A model generated the notes under the pieces. The model saw only the letters and a list, made by a program, of their open reading frames with translations, ran no database searches and had not been told where the DNA came from. Positions 40,132 through 48,788 of a DNA stretch of 64,000 nucleotides are shown here, in pieces (position 1 is the stretch's first letter; the number at the start of each line of letters is the position of its first letter). The DNA is from Pseudomonas fildesensis (GTDB taxonomy: Bacteria > Pseudomonadota > Gammaproteobacteria > Pseudomonadales > Pseudomonadaceae), in the NCBI RefSeq assembly GCF_001050345.1, contig NZ_LFMW01000003.1, forward strand, positions 124,001 to 188,000. The letters run 5' to 3'. Position numbers and translations under genes: made by a program.

Positions 40132-41457
40132 ATGCACGCTGACCGAACACTAATTGAAGTCTTGAATACCCTTTGGAGAATCAGCCCGCCAGGACCAGAC
40201 AGACTGTGGTCGTCACCGGAATTCGTAGCGTTAAAGAATTTATTGGTGCAACGATATGAAAACGGTAGATCAACCTTCGGACTGGAGTTTTCACTCGGAA
40301 ATGCGCTGAGGTCTCTCGGCCTGCCTTGTTTACAAATGCAAGAGATTCGGCATCCACCGTTAGAGCTGGAGGACATCGCATCGGCGCTTGAACGAGAGTT
40401 TTCTAGAACGAAAGTGATGCGGCGGTATTTATGCCCATTGGATCTTGCGGACGATATCCCCACAATTAGCTTTGGGAATTCGAAGCTGTCTCGCTTCTCC
40501 GCCGCCGAGCTGGAAAACTTATTCGACGCTCCAAGATTGGAAAGACATTTCCCCGAAGTTCGACTGGACAGCTGTCGGCTTTCGGAATTTCACTGGTTGA
40601 TCGTCGAAGAAGAGGTGGCGATAAACGTCGGTCCGGCAGGGCGCGCTCTTCCTTTTTTAGACATGTCTATTGAGAGAGATCTCGGAGAAATAGACCCATA
40701 CAGCGGGCGTATCCCCGCTGTGGTCGAGTCAGCACTATTTTTCTTGCTGCTGGCACCTTGGGAGAAATGGGCCGAAATGACCGAGGTTGATTGGCGCGGA
40801 TTTCACATGCCATGGATTTACACCGTCAGCGATGACTTATGCGTCTCACCAGCCCGGCCACCTGATCCGGATAGCCTATCTTGGGAACCGCAAGGTTATA
40901 CAAACGAATGGGGAGAGACCATTGAGTATGAACGGCCGGTTGGTCTGCGCTTGGATGACAGTGCTGTTTTTGGTATCCAAGCCCTAACAAACGCATTCTG
41001 GGAACTGGTGCAGGACGCGCGAAAATCAGACCTGTTTAGTACTCCCGTGAAGCACTTTCTGGTCCGGGCTTTTTTGGCCAATAAAATAGATGAAATTATG
41101 GCTCACCTGACGGTGATCGAGGCTGCGTTGGGGACGGAAAGTGACCATAAGTCTCAATTGCGCCCAAAGCCCGACCGCCATAAAAGCATTGGGGCAACTA
41201 GAAGGGTTGCAGCCAGGCTTAGCGCTGCAGTCGGAGAGCCTCAAGCAGCACGAGACTTTCTTTACCTGTTCGACTTGAGGAGTATGTTCGTCCACGGACG
41301 TGCAGGTCTTCAGCCCATCTCAACCACACATCGAGTCATGGCGCGCAGCCTTGCACGAGGCGCCGCTAGCGCATTGGTGCGCCTCGCAAGCCTAGGGCTT
41401 CCGCGTGAGATCCTTTTGGCGCAGCTGCTCGATAGTGGGATTGAAAATTTGCCGTGA
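40132..41457 (+). CDS. HEPN-like protein, first gene of a three-gene STAND/nuclease operon
   Basis: A 441-aa protein of unknown family except for its C-terminal third. There, helices ending in FLYLFDLRSMFVHGRAG contain Arg383-x4-His388, the RX4-6H catalytic signature of HEPN ribonucleases, in a context like ApeA-type HEPN domains. The N-terminal 300 residues show no known motif. No membrane segments or signal peptide were seen. Its stop codon overlaps the GTG start of the next gene (GTGA), implying coupled translation with the 72-aa and STAND genes. It may be an RNA-cleaving effector or a partner restraining the STAND protein. Confidence 0.65.
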   Translation: MHADRTLIEVLNTLWRISPPGPDRLWSSPEFVALKNLLVQRYENGRSTFGLEFSLGNALRSLGLPCLQMQEIRHPPLELEDIASALEREFSRTKVMRRYLCPLDLADDIPTISFGNSKLSRFSAAELENLFDAPRLERHFPEVRLDSCRLSEFHWLIVEEEVAINVGPAGRALPFLDMSIERDLGEIDPYSGRIPAVVESALFFLLLAPWEKWAEMTEVDWRGFHMPWIYTVSDDLCVSPARPPDPDSLSWEPQGYTNEWGETIEYERPVGLRLDDSAVFGIQALTNAFWELVQDARKSDLFSTPVKHFLVRAFLANKIDEIMAHLTVIEAALGTESDHKSQLRPKPDRHKSIGATRRVAARLSAAVGEPQAARDFLYLFDLRSMFVHGRAGLQPISTTHRVMARSLARGAASALVRLASLGLPREILLAQLLDSGIENLP

Positions 41458-41672
41458 GGCTAGATCCCAAAGGAACCCAGTCTCTAAGGACGGTGTTAAA
41501 AGAGCTCAAAACTTCATATCTTGTCGAGCGACTCTACGACGTATCCTTGGGTTATGAAACCGTTCACTGTAGTCAAATAGATCCGCCCGTGCTTCATAGC
41601 GTGTCCGGAATATACGAAACTCGGGGCGATTCACTTTATATAAAACGGATTTTTCTCGCCAAATATGAATAA
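41454..41672 (+). CDS. 72-aa hypothetical protein bridging the HEPN and STAND genes
   Basis: The frame starts at a GTG overlapping the HEPN stop by 4 bp and ends 8 bp inside the STAND gene, so both junctions are overlaps. This is strong evidence that it is a real gene. The product is soluble, with a helical N-terminus (SLRTVLKELKTSYLVERLYD) and a strand-rich C-terminus (YETRGDSLYIKRIFLAKYE). No family was recognised. Its place suggests an adaptor or inhibitor in the same complex. Confidence 0.65.
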   Translation: MRLDPKGTQSLRTVLKELKTSYLVERLYDVSLGYETVHCSQIDPPVLHSVSGIYETRGDSLYIKRIFLAKYE

Positions 41673-44600
41673 AGAACAGCTATACACCGTGGGTGATGAA
41701 GGACTCATCCCCCAAGCCGACTCCGCGCGTCAAGCTGTGGACTCGCTGCGTGGTTACGTCTATCAGGTGACTGCAGCGGCCCTTGCGTGGTTGGATATCG
41801 GTGAGCGATCCCGAATTTTCCTAGAGGTCGCTGAGGACTATGCCACTATGGCTGGTAACGTCCTCAAAGCTGTGCAGGTTAAGGATACCCGCGCATCAAC
41901 CACTGTCACTCTCAATACAAAGAGCGTCCGCGCCGCGATCGCCAACTTTGTTCGTTTGACCCTTGAAAATCCCGCAATTGAAGTACATCTCGAATATTTT
42001 ACGACCTCCGAGATCGGTAAAGAGTTAGCCGGATCTACGCCTCTTCCATCGGGAGAGGCGGGCTTGGCGTACTGGCGTTCAACCGCTAAAAGTGGAGATC
42101 TTTCACCTTTACGACAGTTACTCAACAGCGACTCATTCGTAGAGCCGGTTAGAACCTTCGTCAGAGAGCGAGACGACGAACAGCTGAGAAATGACTTACT
42201 ACGGAGGATTCACTGGAACTGCGGCCAACCCGATCTGGCCGCGCTCCGCAGAGAGTTCAATCAGCGTTTGATCGTGGTGGCAAGGGAGCGATTCCAGTTG
42301 CCTGCTTCAGAAAGTGAGAGCGTCGCAGACACCCTGCTTTACAGTGTGCTTGAGAAGAGCATAGGCAAGAACGCTTCGGGACGGTGGTTGACACGAGCGG
42401 ACCTAATAATTGCAGTAGAGACATGCACCCGGGTATCGGTTCCCAGGGCTGTGCTCGACACACTGACGGCATTCTCAGGCGGACTCGCCAAGCTAGACGG
42501 AGGAGGTGTCCAGCCCGGTATGTCATCGACACCGGCGCTGCGTTGGCTAATTGAAGGAAGCTCGCTTCCCAAGGCTCGAGGTTTTCTATCCCGGCCGGTT
42601 GTTAAGAATGATATTGAGGTAATGGTACGCGAGACAGGCGTCGGCTTTATTATCGGTACTAGCGGAGTTGGAAAGACAAATATAGTCCGTGCTGTTGCGG
42701 AGACAATCGGTGGAAGATTTTTTCTGGTTGATTTTCGGGATGCGGGAGTTGAAGAGACAAAGAATCGGTTAGACGTATTGCTTTCTCGTCTAGGTGGTCT
42801 TCAAGCACAGGTGATCCTTTTAGAAGACCTCAATTGCTATGAAAATCCTCAAGTTGGGCTATTACTCAGTCAAGTGCTTCAGGCGCTAGCTAGACGCGAC
42901 ATAGGCGTGATGATCACTTGCTATAGCAAACCTACCGCAAGAGACTTGGCTAATTTTGGGCTAAAGTTTAACTGTATTCACGAATGCTTGTACTTTAATC
43001 AAGACGAAGTGGACGAGCTGGTGTTGCTCCATGGCGGCGACCCAGCAATTTGGGGGCAATTAGCTCGTATTACAGGTGCTTTTGGGCATCCTCAATTGGT
43101 GCATGCATTCATTGCCGGTATGGCTGCTCGGGAATGGCCAAAATCCGAGGTGCTGCAGCTTTTGGGGGCCGGCCTCTCATCTGGAGATGTCGCTGCGGAG
43201 CGAGATAGTGCGCGTCGAAAAATCGTAGAGGCGCTCCCAGAACATACGAGAACGCTCCTCTATCGCCTTAGCCTGCTAATAGGCAACTTCGATCGCAACA
43301 TGGCTCTGATCGTTGCTGAAATCCCACCGCCTGGAATCACCCCAGGCGAAGATTTGGACACGCTTATTGGCCCTTGGGTCGAGATAGTGGGAAGAGATCG
43401 GTACCGAATTTCGCCCTTGGCTGCGAAGTTTGGAAAAGAAATGCTTTCTCCATCTCTTCAAACACTCATCCATAGCGGTATTGCGAAGCATTTAATTTCA
43501 AATTCAAGCGTTGACGTTAGCGACGTTGACAAAATAATCACTCATTCACTCGTCGGGAAAAATACTTTTGCTTTGGCATTAGTTGCTACGAAACTGCTGA
43601 AAGCAGACGAATCTATCATAGGCTACCTCTGCGAAAACTTTTCGTTATTCCAAGTGCTTGAAGCGAGTGGGCCAATTTATCCACATGATATTCATGTATC
43701 GGCATTGCTTCGAATGGTGCAGTTGAAAGTTCTCGTAGCTGCTAAATCCAGAGAGAAGATACCATCCTGTTTTGCGGCATTACGTAAGGAAATTCAGCTC
43801 TTGCCGGAAGGGCCGACGAGAGATGCGATGTACGTCTCTGGGCTGCTCGTAATACTGAATTCCTTAGGTGTCGCTAATTATGTTAGCGATTGGTTTGTGA
43901 TTTTGCAGGAATATCGAGCATTCATGCGGGAAAGTACACTGCTCGATCGTGCGACAGACGAAAGCTTGGAACAGAACTTCAATGCGGATGGTGGTGTTTC
44001 GAGCCTTTTCGCAGTCGGGATTGCCGGTCTGGATAGTGTTATAACGCTGGAGAAAATCTTACGTCAGCTGAATGATCTTGACCCCACCGATAGGGCTTTT
44101 TACCTTAGTACTATCCAAGATATCACACCCGATTATTCAGTCATGGTGAATGGTCCATGGGTCGCTCAGGACCGGGCGTCTCTAGATTATATAGATACTT
44201 CTGCACGCTATCATTGGATGGCAATGTGCACTAAAGATTGGGGAGTCCGTGCTCTAACTCTGCAATGCTGGATTGCTAGGGCGGTAATGTTAGATGAGCA
44301 CGCGAGTGATCAGTTAGGTGCTCTTCGTGTCCTTGATGAGGCAGTAGCCGCGTGCGGCGAGGATATATTGTTAGCGCGCGCACGCGCAAAAATTTACTGG
44401 CGTGCACAAGATCACCCCAAAGCGTTAACAATACTGCGTGGTATTGCTGATGTTATTGGTAGTGACAATTGCGTCGAGCGAGCTTTCGCTCTGCGTGAGG
44501 CCGCAATCAGCGCAGCTAAGACTAGCGACTGGGCACAAGCGGAGCAGTGGTTCCTAGAAAGTAGAGAATCGGCATTACAAGCCAGCCTCCATGACATGAA

Positions 44601-45741
44601 AGTCATGGGCATTGGACTCGGTGCTGATGCCGCAGCAGCAGCTTTCAAGGCTAGGAATGTAGAAAAATCGCTGATCCTAATTGGGCGTGCCCTGACTGAG
44701 CTAGAGGGTATTGATCCCTGCACCTCTTTGCGATCTATCTACTGCCATAACGTCGTGCGACACACCTTACTCTGGCTAACGTCATGCATCGAAGACATAC
44801 CTGTAGAGATCGAGGGTAAACCCATAGTGTTGGTACCTGGGAGTTGCAGTAATCCCGAACCGCCAGCAGCGATCGCAGAGCGTCCGGCTGCAGCAATGGA
44901 CGTTGCCTGGTATATGCTGGCGAAGCTGGACGTCTTGGCCCGCACTAAAATTGGGTACGCGGTTCAGCTTCGTGAGAAATTGGGCTCGAATACTATTTTG
45001 AGTCTGGAGTTCAGCCTGCGCATGAGCGAACTCGTAGTAAATATTGAAGATAGTAATTCCGTAGAGTTTCCTGACTGTGTTTTACGTTTCGTAGAATGCG
45101 CGTCCCTTGCATTCAGCCGGTCAGATCTAGCCGAACTCAATATACTAGAGCCAGCTCGAGAAAGAATTCCAATGCTGAAGTTAGCTGAGCTCGACACTCA
45201 GTCTAAGAAAATCCTGAATGATGCACTCCTTGCGTATGCCATTAGGTGCGCAAGCAAGCATCGATTTGAAAATACTTCAGAACTGAAAGCCGCCATGGTT
45301 TCGCGGTTCGGCGTCGGCCCGGTGGAAAGCACCATCCTCGTTAGGATTGGAACCAGTGGGAAGCAAGCTTCACCAACGTCGTTTGAAGAGAGTCTAATTG
45401 ATGATCTGTCGGTCTTTTGCGCGGAAGTTCACCCAACACCTAGAAACTACGCGTTGGCGGGTATTCGATCACTTCAGTTAGTGGCTCATTCGTACATAAA
45501 GAGTGACTTGATTCCCATAATTGCGTTATGGCAGCGCTTAGCTTGGACAAGGATTATCTCTTCAGAGGCGTTTCAGCTTTTCACACCTTTGAGTACAGTC
45601 CCACCTTTGAAAGCAGCTTTATCAAATTCAGCCAATGATGAGAGTTTTTTGTACCAACTTATGCTGTTGGCGGCAGATGCCACTGCATTGTCCCTCGGCC
45701 CTAACCTACGTGCGGATTTTGTCTCGAAGATTCGTCAATGA
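41665..45741 (+). CDS. STAND-type ATPase with N-terminal Cap4/DUF4297-like nuclease (Avs-like)
   Basis: A 1358-aa protein in three parts. Residues 20-140 carry GYVYQVTAAALAWLD, then E54/E57-D58 (FLEVAEDYA) and Gln71-x-Lys73 (AVQVKDTR), the E-D ... QxK arrangement of the Cap4/DUF4297 DNA endonuclease. Residues about 300-580 form a STAND P-loop NTPase, with Walker A GTSGVGKT (331-338) and Walker B VILLEDLN (383-390). The C-terminal 700 residues are helical and TPR-like (GALRVLDEAVAACGEDILLA; RAKIYWRAQDHPKALTILRG), a likely sensor. This is the architecture of anti-phage Avs/NLR-like proteins. It is the last cargo gene, 76 bp from the start of the right-end repeat array. Confidence 0.8.
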   Translation: MNKEQLYTVGDEGLIPQADSARQAVDSLRGYVYQVTAAALAWLDIGERSRIFLEVAEDYATMAGNVLKAVQVKDTRASTTVTLNTKSVRAAIANFVRLTLENPAIEVHLEYFTTSEIGKELAGSTPLPSGEAGLAYWRSTAKSGDLSPLRQLLNSDSFVEPVRTFVRERDDEQLRNDLLRRIHWNCGQPDLAALRREFNQRLIVVARERFQLPASESESVADTLLYSVLEKSIGKNASGRWLTRADLIIAVETCTRVSVPRAVLDTLTAFSGGLAKLDGGGVQPGMSSTPALRWLIEGSSLPKARGFLSRPVVKNDIEVMVRETGVGFIIGTSGVGKTNIVRAVAETIGGRFFLVDFRDAGVEETKNRLDVLLSRLGGLQAQVILLEDLNCYENPQVGLLLSQVLQALARRDIGVMITCYSKPTARDLANFGLKFNCIHECLYFNQDEVDELVLLHGGDPAIWGQLARITGAFGHPQLVHAFIAGMAAREWPKSEVLQLLGAGLSSGDVAAERDSARRKIVEALPEHTRTLLYRLSLLIGNFDRNMALIVAEIPPPGITPGEDLDTLIGPWVEIVGRDRYRISPLAAKFGKEMLSPSLQTLIHSGIAKHLISNSSVDVSDVDKIITHSLVGKNTFALALVATKLLKADESIIGYLCENFSLFQVLEASGPIYPHDIHVSALLRMVQLKVLVAAKSREKIPSCFAALRKEIQLLPEGPTRDAMYVSGLLVILNSLGVANYVSDWFVILQEYRAFMRESTLLDRATDESLEQNFNADGGVSSLFAVGIAGLDSVITLEKILRQLNDLDPTDRAFYLSTIQDITPDYSVMVNGPWVAQDRASLDYIDTSARYHWMAMCTKDWGVRALTLQCWIARAVMLDEHASDQLGALRVLDEAVAACGEDILLARARAKIYWRAQDHPKALTILRGIADVIGSDNCVERAFALREAAISAAKTSDWAQAEQWFLESRESALQASLHDMKVMGIGLGADAAAAAFKARNVEKSLILIGRALTELEGIDPCTSLRSIYCHNVVRHTLLWLTSCIEDIPVEIEGKPIVLVPGSCSNPEPPAAIAERPAAAMDVAWYMLAKLDVLARTKIGYAVQLREKLGSNTILSLEFSLRMSELVVNIEDSNSVEFPDCVLRFVECASLAFSRSDLAELNILEPARERIPMLKLAELDTQSKKILNDALLAYAIRCASKHRFENTSELKAAMVSRFGVGPVESTILVRIGTSGKQASPTSFEESLIDDLSVFCAEVHPTPRNYALAGIRSLQLVAHSYIKSDLIPIIALWQRLAWTRIISSEAFQLFTPLSTVPPLKAALSNSANDESFLYQLMLLAADATALSLGPNLRADFVSKIRQ

Positions 45742-45816
45742 CTGAGCAAATGACGACTTGGTTCGAAGGACTTGCTGGCAGGGCTATGGCAATATTGCAG
45801 TAGGCTGGAAGGTTGC

Positions 45817-46219
45817 GATAGTTTTTAATACTTGATGCATTGTGTCATGGAGAAATTTCCGGTGGTTGCGACAGATTCTAGATATCAATGACGCCCGAAC
45901 GCGGACCCGTATCTTAGGCGTCTGATGCGACAGTTTTTATTTGCAATGACCAGTTGGGGCGTGTTTTCCAGGATCAAAACAGCCCCATGGAATGAAGGCT
46001 GACTACAAACCCCTCTAAAGCGATCCTCCTAGCGAAGGTGACGGCGCTGCCGGCAACAGGTGGGAACCAATGCCGAGGATTGAGACAGTTTTTAATCCCT
46101 GCCGCATGGATCAAGGGCGGAATTCCGAGCGTCGGGACAGTTTTTAGAGCGTCAACGCCCCTGCTCGGAGCGCCCGGATTTCTGGGACTACCAGAGACAG
46201 TTTTTAATCCTTAAGATCA
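45817..46219. repeat. Right transposon end with an array of TnsB-type sites
   Basis: The motif GACAGTTTTTAA, inverted relative to the left end, recurs at 46196-46207 (inside the terminal repeat), 46136-46149 (ends TAG), 46084-46095, 45929-45940 and, with one change (GATAGTTTTTAA), 45817-45828. A weaker copy is near 45870. The right end is therefore longer and denser than the left (two sites), the same asymmetry seen in Tn7. No gene was seen between 45742 and 46219. Confidence 0.85.
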
Positions 46220-46228
46220 ACTCGTCGG

Positions 46229-46237
46229 GTCTCCAGG
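46229..46237. other. Right arm of the split glmS-downstream hairpin (pre-insertion attTn7 site)
   Basis: GTCTCCAGG here is the exact reverse complement of CCTGGAGAC at 20015-20023. Removing the transposon and one ACTC copy brings them together as a 9-bp stem with loop TCGTCGG, about 12 bp after the glmS stop codon. The empty site therefore held a hairpin, probably the glmS terminator or 3'-end structure. Confidence 0.75.
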
Positions 46238-46261
46238 CCCCAACGCAAGGACGCGACGTTG

Positions 46262-46627
46262 ATGCAACCTTCCTTTCCCCAAATCGGCGAACGTTTGAAC
46301 AATCGCCGATTTGTCGTAGCGAACAACACCCATGGGCTATCCGGCACAGGCACGGTGTTTCATTACCTTGTCGAAGGGGATGCCATTTCCGGTACCTACC
46401 AAGGCGGCCGGATTCGCATGGGCACGCAAGTCGGGCGCGCAACAGGTGCCGATACCATTGAGCTGCTTTATCAGTGCCTGACGCTGGAGGGTGAGCTGCT
46501 GGCAGGCTGGTCGCGTGGCACGGTTGGCGTTGATCACGCCGGGCTTACCACCCTGAGCTTTGTGTGGGGTTGGTTGTCGGGTGCGAGCGGAGGCGGGGAA
46601 TCGAGCTACGTTGAGCTGGCTACATAG
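46262..46627 (+). CDS. Conserved hypothetical protein downstream of attTn7
   Basis: A 121-aa protein of unknown function. It has regularly spaced Gly-rich beta-strand patterns (GTGTVFHYLVEGDAISGTYQ; GGRIRMGTQVGRATGADTIE), suggesting a small beta-barrel or sandwich. No signal peptide was seen. A TTG at 46259 precedes the ATG at 46262; the ATG was chosen, with AAGGA about 10 nt upstream. It would have been the next gene after glmS before the transposon arrived. Confidence 0.7.
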   Translation: MQPSFPQIGERLNNRRFVVANNTHGLSGTGTVFHYLVEGDAISGTYQGGRIRMGTQVGRATGADTIELLYQCLTLEGELLAGWSRGTVGVDHAGLTTLSFVWGWLSGASGGGESSYVELAT

Positions 46628-46741
46628 GTCAAAAACAACCAGCGAAAAACCTCAGAGAGACGAGGGAAATGGCGCAGCAATTGATATAGATCGTTCCCAC
46701 GCGTCGGCTCTTAAAGGGCTGACGCGGAGCGTCACAGGATG

Positions 46742-46766
46742 CATTCCCACGCAGAGCGTGGGAATG
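46742..46766. repeat. REP-like palindrome / terminator
   Basis: A perfect 11-bp stem CATTCCCACGC / GCGTGGGAATG with loop AGA. A related half (CGTTCCCACGCG, 46690-46701) lies 40 bp upstream, which resembles the dispersed extragenic palindromes common in P. fluorescens genomes. It sits between two convergent genes and may also terminate transcription. Confidence 0.65.
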
Positions 46767-46780
46767 ATCGGTGGAGGAAG

Positions 46781-47713
46781 TCAGGTCCACCAGTAACGAA
46801 CAAGGTGGAAGAAAATCGGCGCCGCAAAACACACCGAATCCAGCCGATCCAGCATGCCGCCGTGCCCTTCGATCATATGCCCCCAGTCCTTCACACCTCG
46901 GTCGCGCTTGATGGCCGACATCACAATGCCGCCGGCAAAACCGAGCAGGTTGATCAGCAACGCGATCAAGAATGACTGCCACGGGTTGAACGGCGTGGTC
47001 CACCACAGCGCCGCGCCGATCAGGGAGGACAGCAGAATGCCGCCAATAAAGCCTTCGACTGTTTTCGACGGTGACAGGTTGGGCGCGATCTTGTGTTTGC
47101 CGAACAGTTTGCCGCACACGTACTGCAGCACGTCCGACAGTTGCACCACGATCACCAGGTAGGCGATCAGCAGCAGGTTGCGGCCTTCATAGCCGGGGAT
47201 GTCGAGGGTCAGCAGGGCGGGCACGAACGACACGCAGAACACCGCGATCATCAGCCCCCATTGCACCTTCGATGCGCGTTCCAGGAAGTGCGTGCTGTCG
47301 CCGCCGAGAGAGGCGAGGATCGGTAGCAGCAGGAACACGTATACGGGGATGAAAATGGAGAACAGCCCGTACCAGTCGGCGTAGATCAGCAGGTATTGCA
47401 GCGGCAGGGCCAGGTAGAACGCTGCTACCAGGGCTGGGTAGTCGCTGCGGCGGGTGGGGGTGAGGGTGAGGAATTCGCGCAGGGCGTAGAACGACACTGC
47501 GTAGAACAGCAGGATCACCGCGCCGGTGCCGAGCCAGAAGGCGATGCCGATCACCACCACCATGACCCACCAGGCGTTGATGCGGGCGTTGAGGTTGTCG
47601 ATCACCGCGTTCTGGGTGCCGCGAGTGCGCCATTTCAGGGTCAGGCCGATCAGCGAGGCCAGCACCAGGATCGCGCCGATCCCGCCGAACAACATCAGGG
47701 TTTGGCTATCCAT
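46781..47713 (-). CDS. CdsA-like phosphatidate cytidylyltransferase (YnbB-like)
   Basis: A 310-aa integral membrane protein with about eight hydrophobic segments. The CDP-diglyceride synthetase signature is visible in the C-terminal half (LFGKHKIAPNLSPSKTVEGF; SAIKRDRGVKDWGHMIEGHG, then GGMLDRLDS). It would make CDP-diacylglycerol from phosphatidate and CTP. It is the last gene of a six-gene minus-strand operon whose content matches E. coli ynbABCD plus an acyltransferase, so it is probably a paralogue of the housekeeping CdsA. Its start lies 1 bp after the acyltransferase stop. Confidence 0.88.
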   Translation of the reverse strand: MDSQTLMLFGGIGAILVLASLIGLTLKWRTRGTQNAVIDNLNARINAWWVMVVVIGIAFWLGTGAVILLFYAVSFYALREFLTLTPTRRSDYPALVAAFYLALPLQYLLIYADWYGLFSIFIPVYVFLLLPILASLGGDSTHFLERASKVQWGLMIAVFCVSFVPALLTLDIPGYEGRNLLLIAYLVIVVQLSDVLQYVCGKLFGKHKIAPNLSPSKTVEGFIGGILLSSLIGAALWWTTPFNPWQSFLIALLINLLGFAGGIVMSAIKRDRGVKDWGHMIEGHGGMLDRLDSVCFAAPIFFHLVRYWWT

Positions 47714-47714
47714 G

Positions 47715-48335
47715 TCAGGAGTGCTCCGGGGCGAGGGCGAGCAGGGCGTCGCGGGTGCGGGCGAGGAATACAGCTTTGTCTTCGTCCTCTTCCAATTGCA
47801 GCGGCGCGCCGAAGCTGGTGGTGCACAGCAGGGGCAGCGGCAGTACGCGGCCCTTGGGCATGACCCGGTTGAGGTTGGCGATCCACACCGGAATCAGTTC
47901 AGCCTGTGGGTAACTTTTCGCCAAGTGATAGAGGCCGCTTTTGAAGGGCAGCAAGCCGTCTTCCAGATTGCGCGTGCCCTCGGGAAAAATGATCAGCGAG
48001 TCGCCGCCTTCCAGCGCGGCGAGCATGGGCTGCAAAGGGTTATCCACAGGGTCCTTGCGTTCGCGGTCGATCAATACGCCGTTGAACACCCGGTTGATGA
48101 TGTAGCGGCGCAGGGCGCTCTTGTTCCAGTAATCGCTGCCGGCCACCGGGCGCGTGAATTTGCGCAGGTTTTGCGGCAGCGACGCCCACAGCAAGACGAA
48201 GTCGCCGTGGCTGCTGTGGTTGGCGAAGTAGATGCGTTGTACCGGTACCGGCGCGCAGCCAAGCCACAAGCTACGGGCGCCGGTGACGGTGCGTGCCATT
48301 GAGGTAATCAGCGTGGCGACCACGGGTTCGAACAT
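47715..48335 (-). CDS. PlsC-like 1-acylglycerol-3-phosphate acyltransferase
   Basis: A 206-aa acyltransferase with motif I NHSSHGD (catalytic His40 and Asp45 of HX4D) and motif III FPEGTR (residues 117-122). Motif II is near NGVLIDRERK. It would acylate lysophosphatidate or a related alcohol at the inner membrane. It follows the 147-aa gene by 9 bp and precedes the CdsA-like gene. A perfect DnaA box lies at 48040-48048. Confidence 0.88.
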   Translation of the reverse strand: MFEPVVATLITSMARTVTGARSLWLGCAPVPVQRIYFANHSSHGDFVLLWASLPQNLRKFTRPVAGSDYWNKSALRRYIINRVFNGVLIDRERKDPVDNPLQPMLAALEGGDSLIIFPEGTRNLEDGLLPFKSGLYHLAKSYPQAELIPVWIANLNRVMPKGRVLPLPLLCTTSFGAPLQLEEDEDKAVFLARTRDALLALAPEHS

Positions 48336-48344
48336 GGGAATTCC

Positions 48345-48788
48345 TTATCCGGCAAAAGGTAGCCAAGGGCTGGCGAGGATCACGGCCAGGGTCAGCAGTA
48401 CTTGCGCACCCAACAGCCAGGCTTGCTTGCGCAACAGTTTGAGGGCGCCGCGACGGCGTTCAATCCAGGGCCGGCCGGCGCGTTTGGGCGATTGCAGGCC
48501 GAGGGTTTGCAGGGCCTGGTCGAGGTCCGGGGTGCGTTCGGTGTCGCGGGCCAGCAGGGCGAACAGGTCGGCGTCGAAAGCCACGCGCAGCGCCGAATAC
48601 TTTTGCAGCAGGCCCAGAATAATCATCCACAGGCTGAGCAGCAGGCAGATGGGCGCGACACTGGGCATTAGCAGTTGGACCAGGCCAAATAACACGCCAA
48701 CCAGCGTCAGGCCTGTGGATAACTGATCCAGCGAGCGGCCACGGCGCAGCAGGCTGGCGACCACCTGGAGTTCCATATCAGCGGGCAT
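48345..48788 (-). CDS. Small membrane protein of the lipid operon, function unknown
   Basis: A 147-aa protein with two adjacent membrane helices near residues 28-60 (LTLVGVLFGLVQLLMPSVAP; CLLLSLWMIILGLL) and one at the C-terminus (AQVLLTLAVILASPWLPFAG). The middle is charged (RDTERTPDLDQALQTLGL). The ATG at 48788 was chosen because GGAGGG stands about 8 nt upstream; it overlaps the preceding gene by 11 bp. No family recognised. Confidence 0.7.
   Translation of the reverse strand: MPADMELQVVASLLRRGRSLDQLSTGLTLVGVLFGLVQLLMPSVAPICLLLSLWMIILGLLQKYSALRVAFDADLFALLARDTERTPDLDQALQTLGLQSPKRAGRPWIERRRGALKLLRKQAWLLGAQVLLTLAVILASPWLPFAG

Larger units (their letters stand above)
20026..46219. mobile_element. 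Tn7-like transposon (26.2 kb) at attTn7 downstream of glmS, with defence cargo
   Basis: The element is bounded by 26-bp terminal inverted repeats that differ at one position (left 20026-20051, right 46194-46219). They begin TGATCTT and contain GGATTAAAAACTGTCTC. The flanks share a 4-bp direct repeat ACTC (20022-20025 and 46220-46223), which fits a Tn7-type 5-bp target duplication with one changed base. It encodes TnsA, TnsB, TnsC, a TnsD-type protein and a second TniQ protein; TnsE was not found. The position just after glmS is the classic attTn7. Cargo from 27.8 to 45.7 kb is visibly more AT-rich than the flanks and is dominated by defence-type genes. Confidence 0.93.

Noticed and set aside
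20026..46219. CRISPR array or Cas genes in the Tn7-like element
   Set aside because: Looked for because of the short TniQ, but no regularly spaced direct repeats and no Cas proteins were seen. The repeats at the ends are TnsB-type sites.
46259..46627. The first gene right of the transposon as a cargo gene
   Set aside because: It lies outside the right terminal repeat and the direct repeat, so it belongs to the host chromosome.
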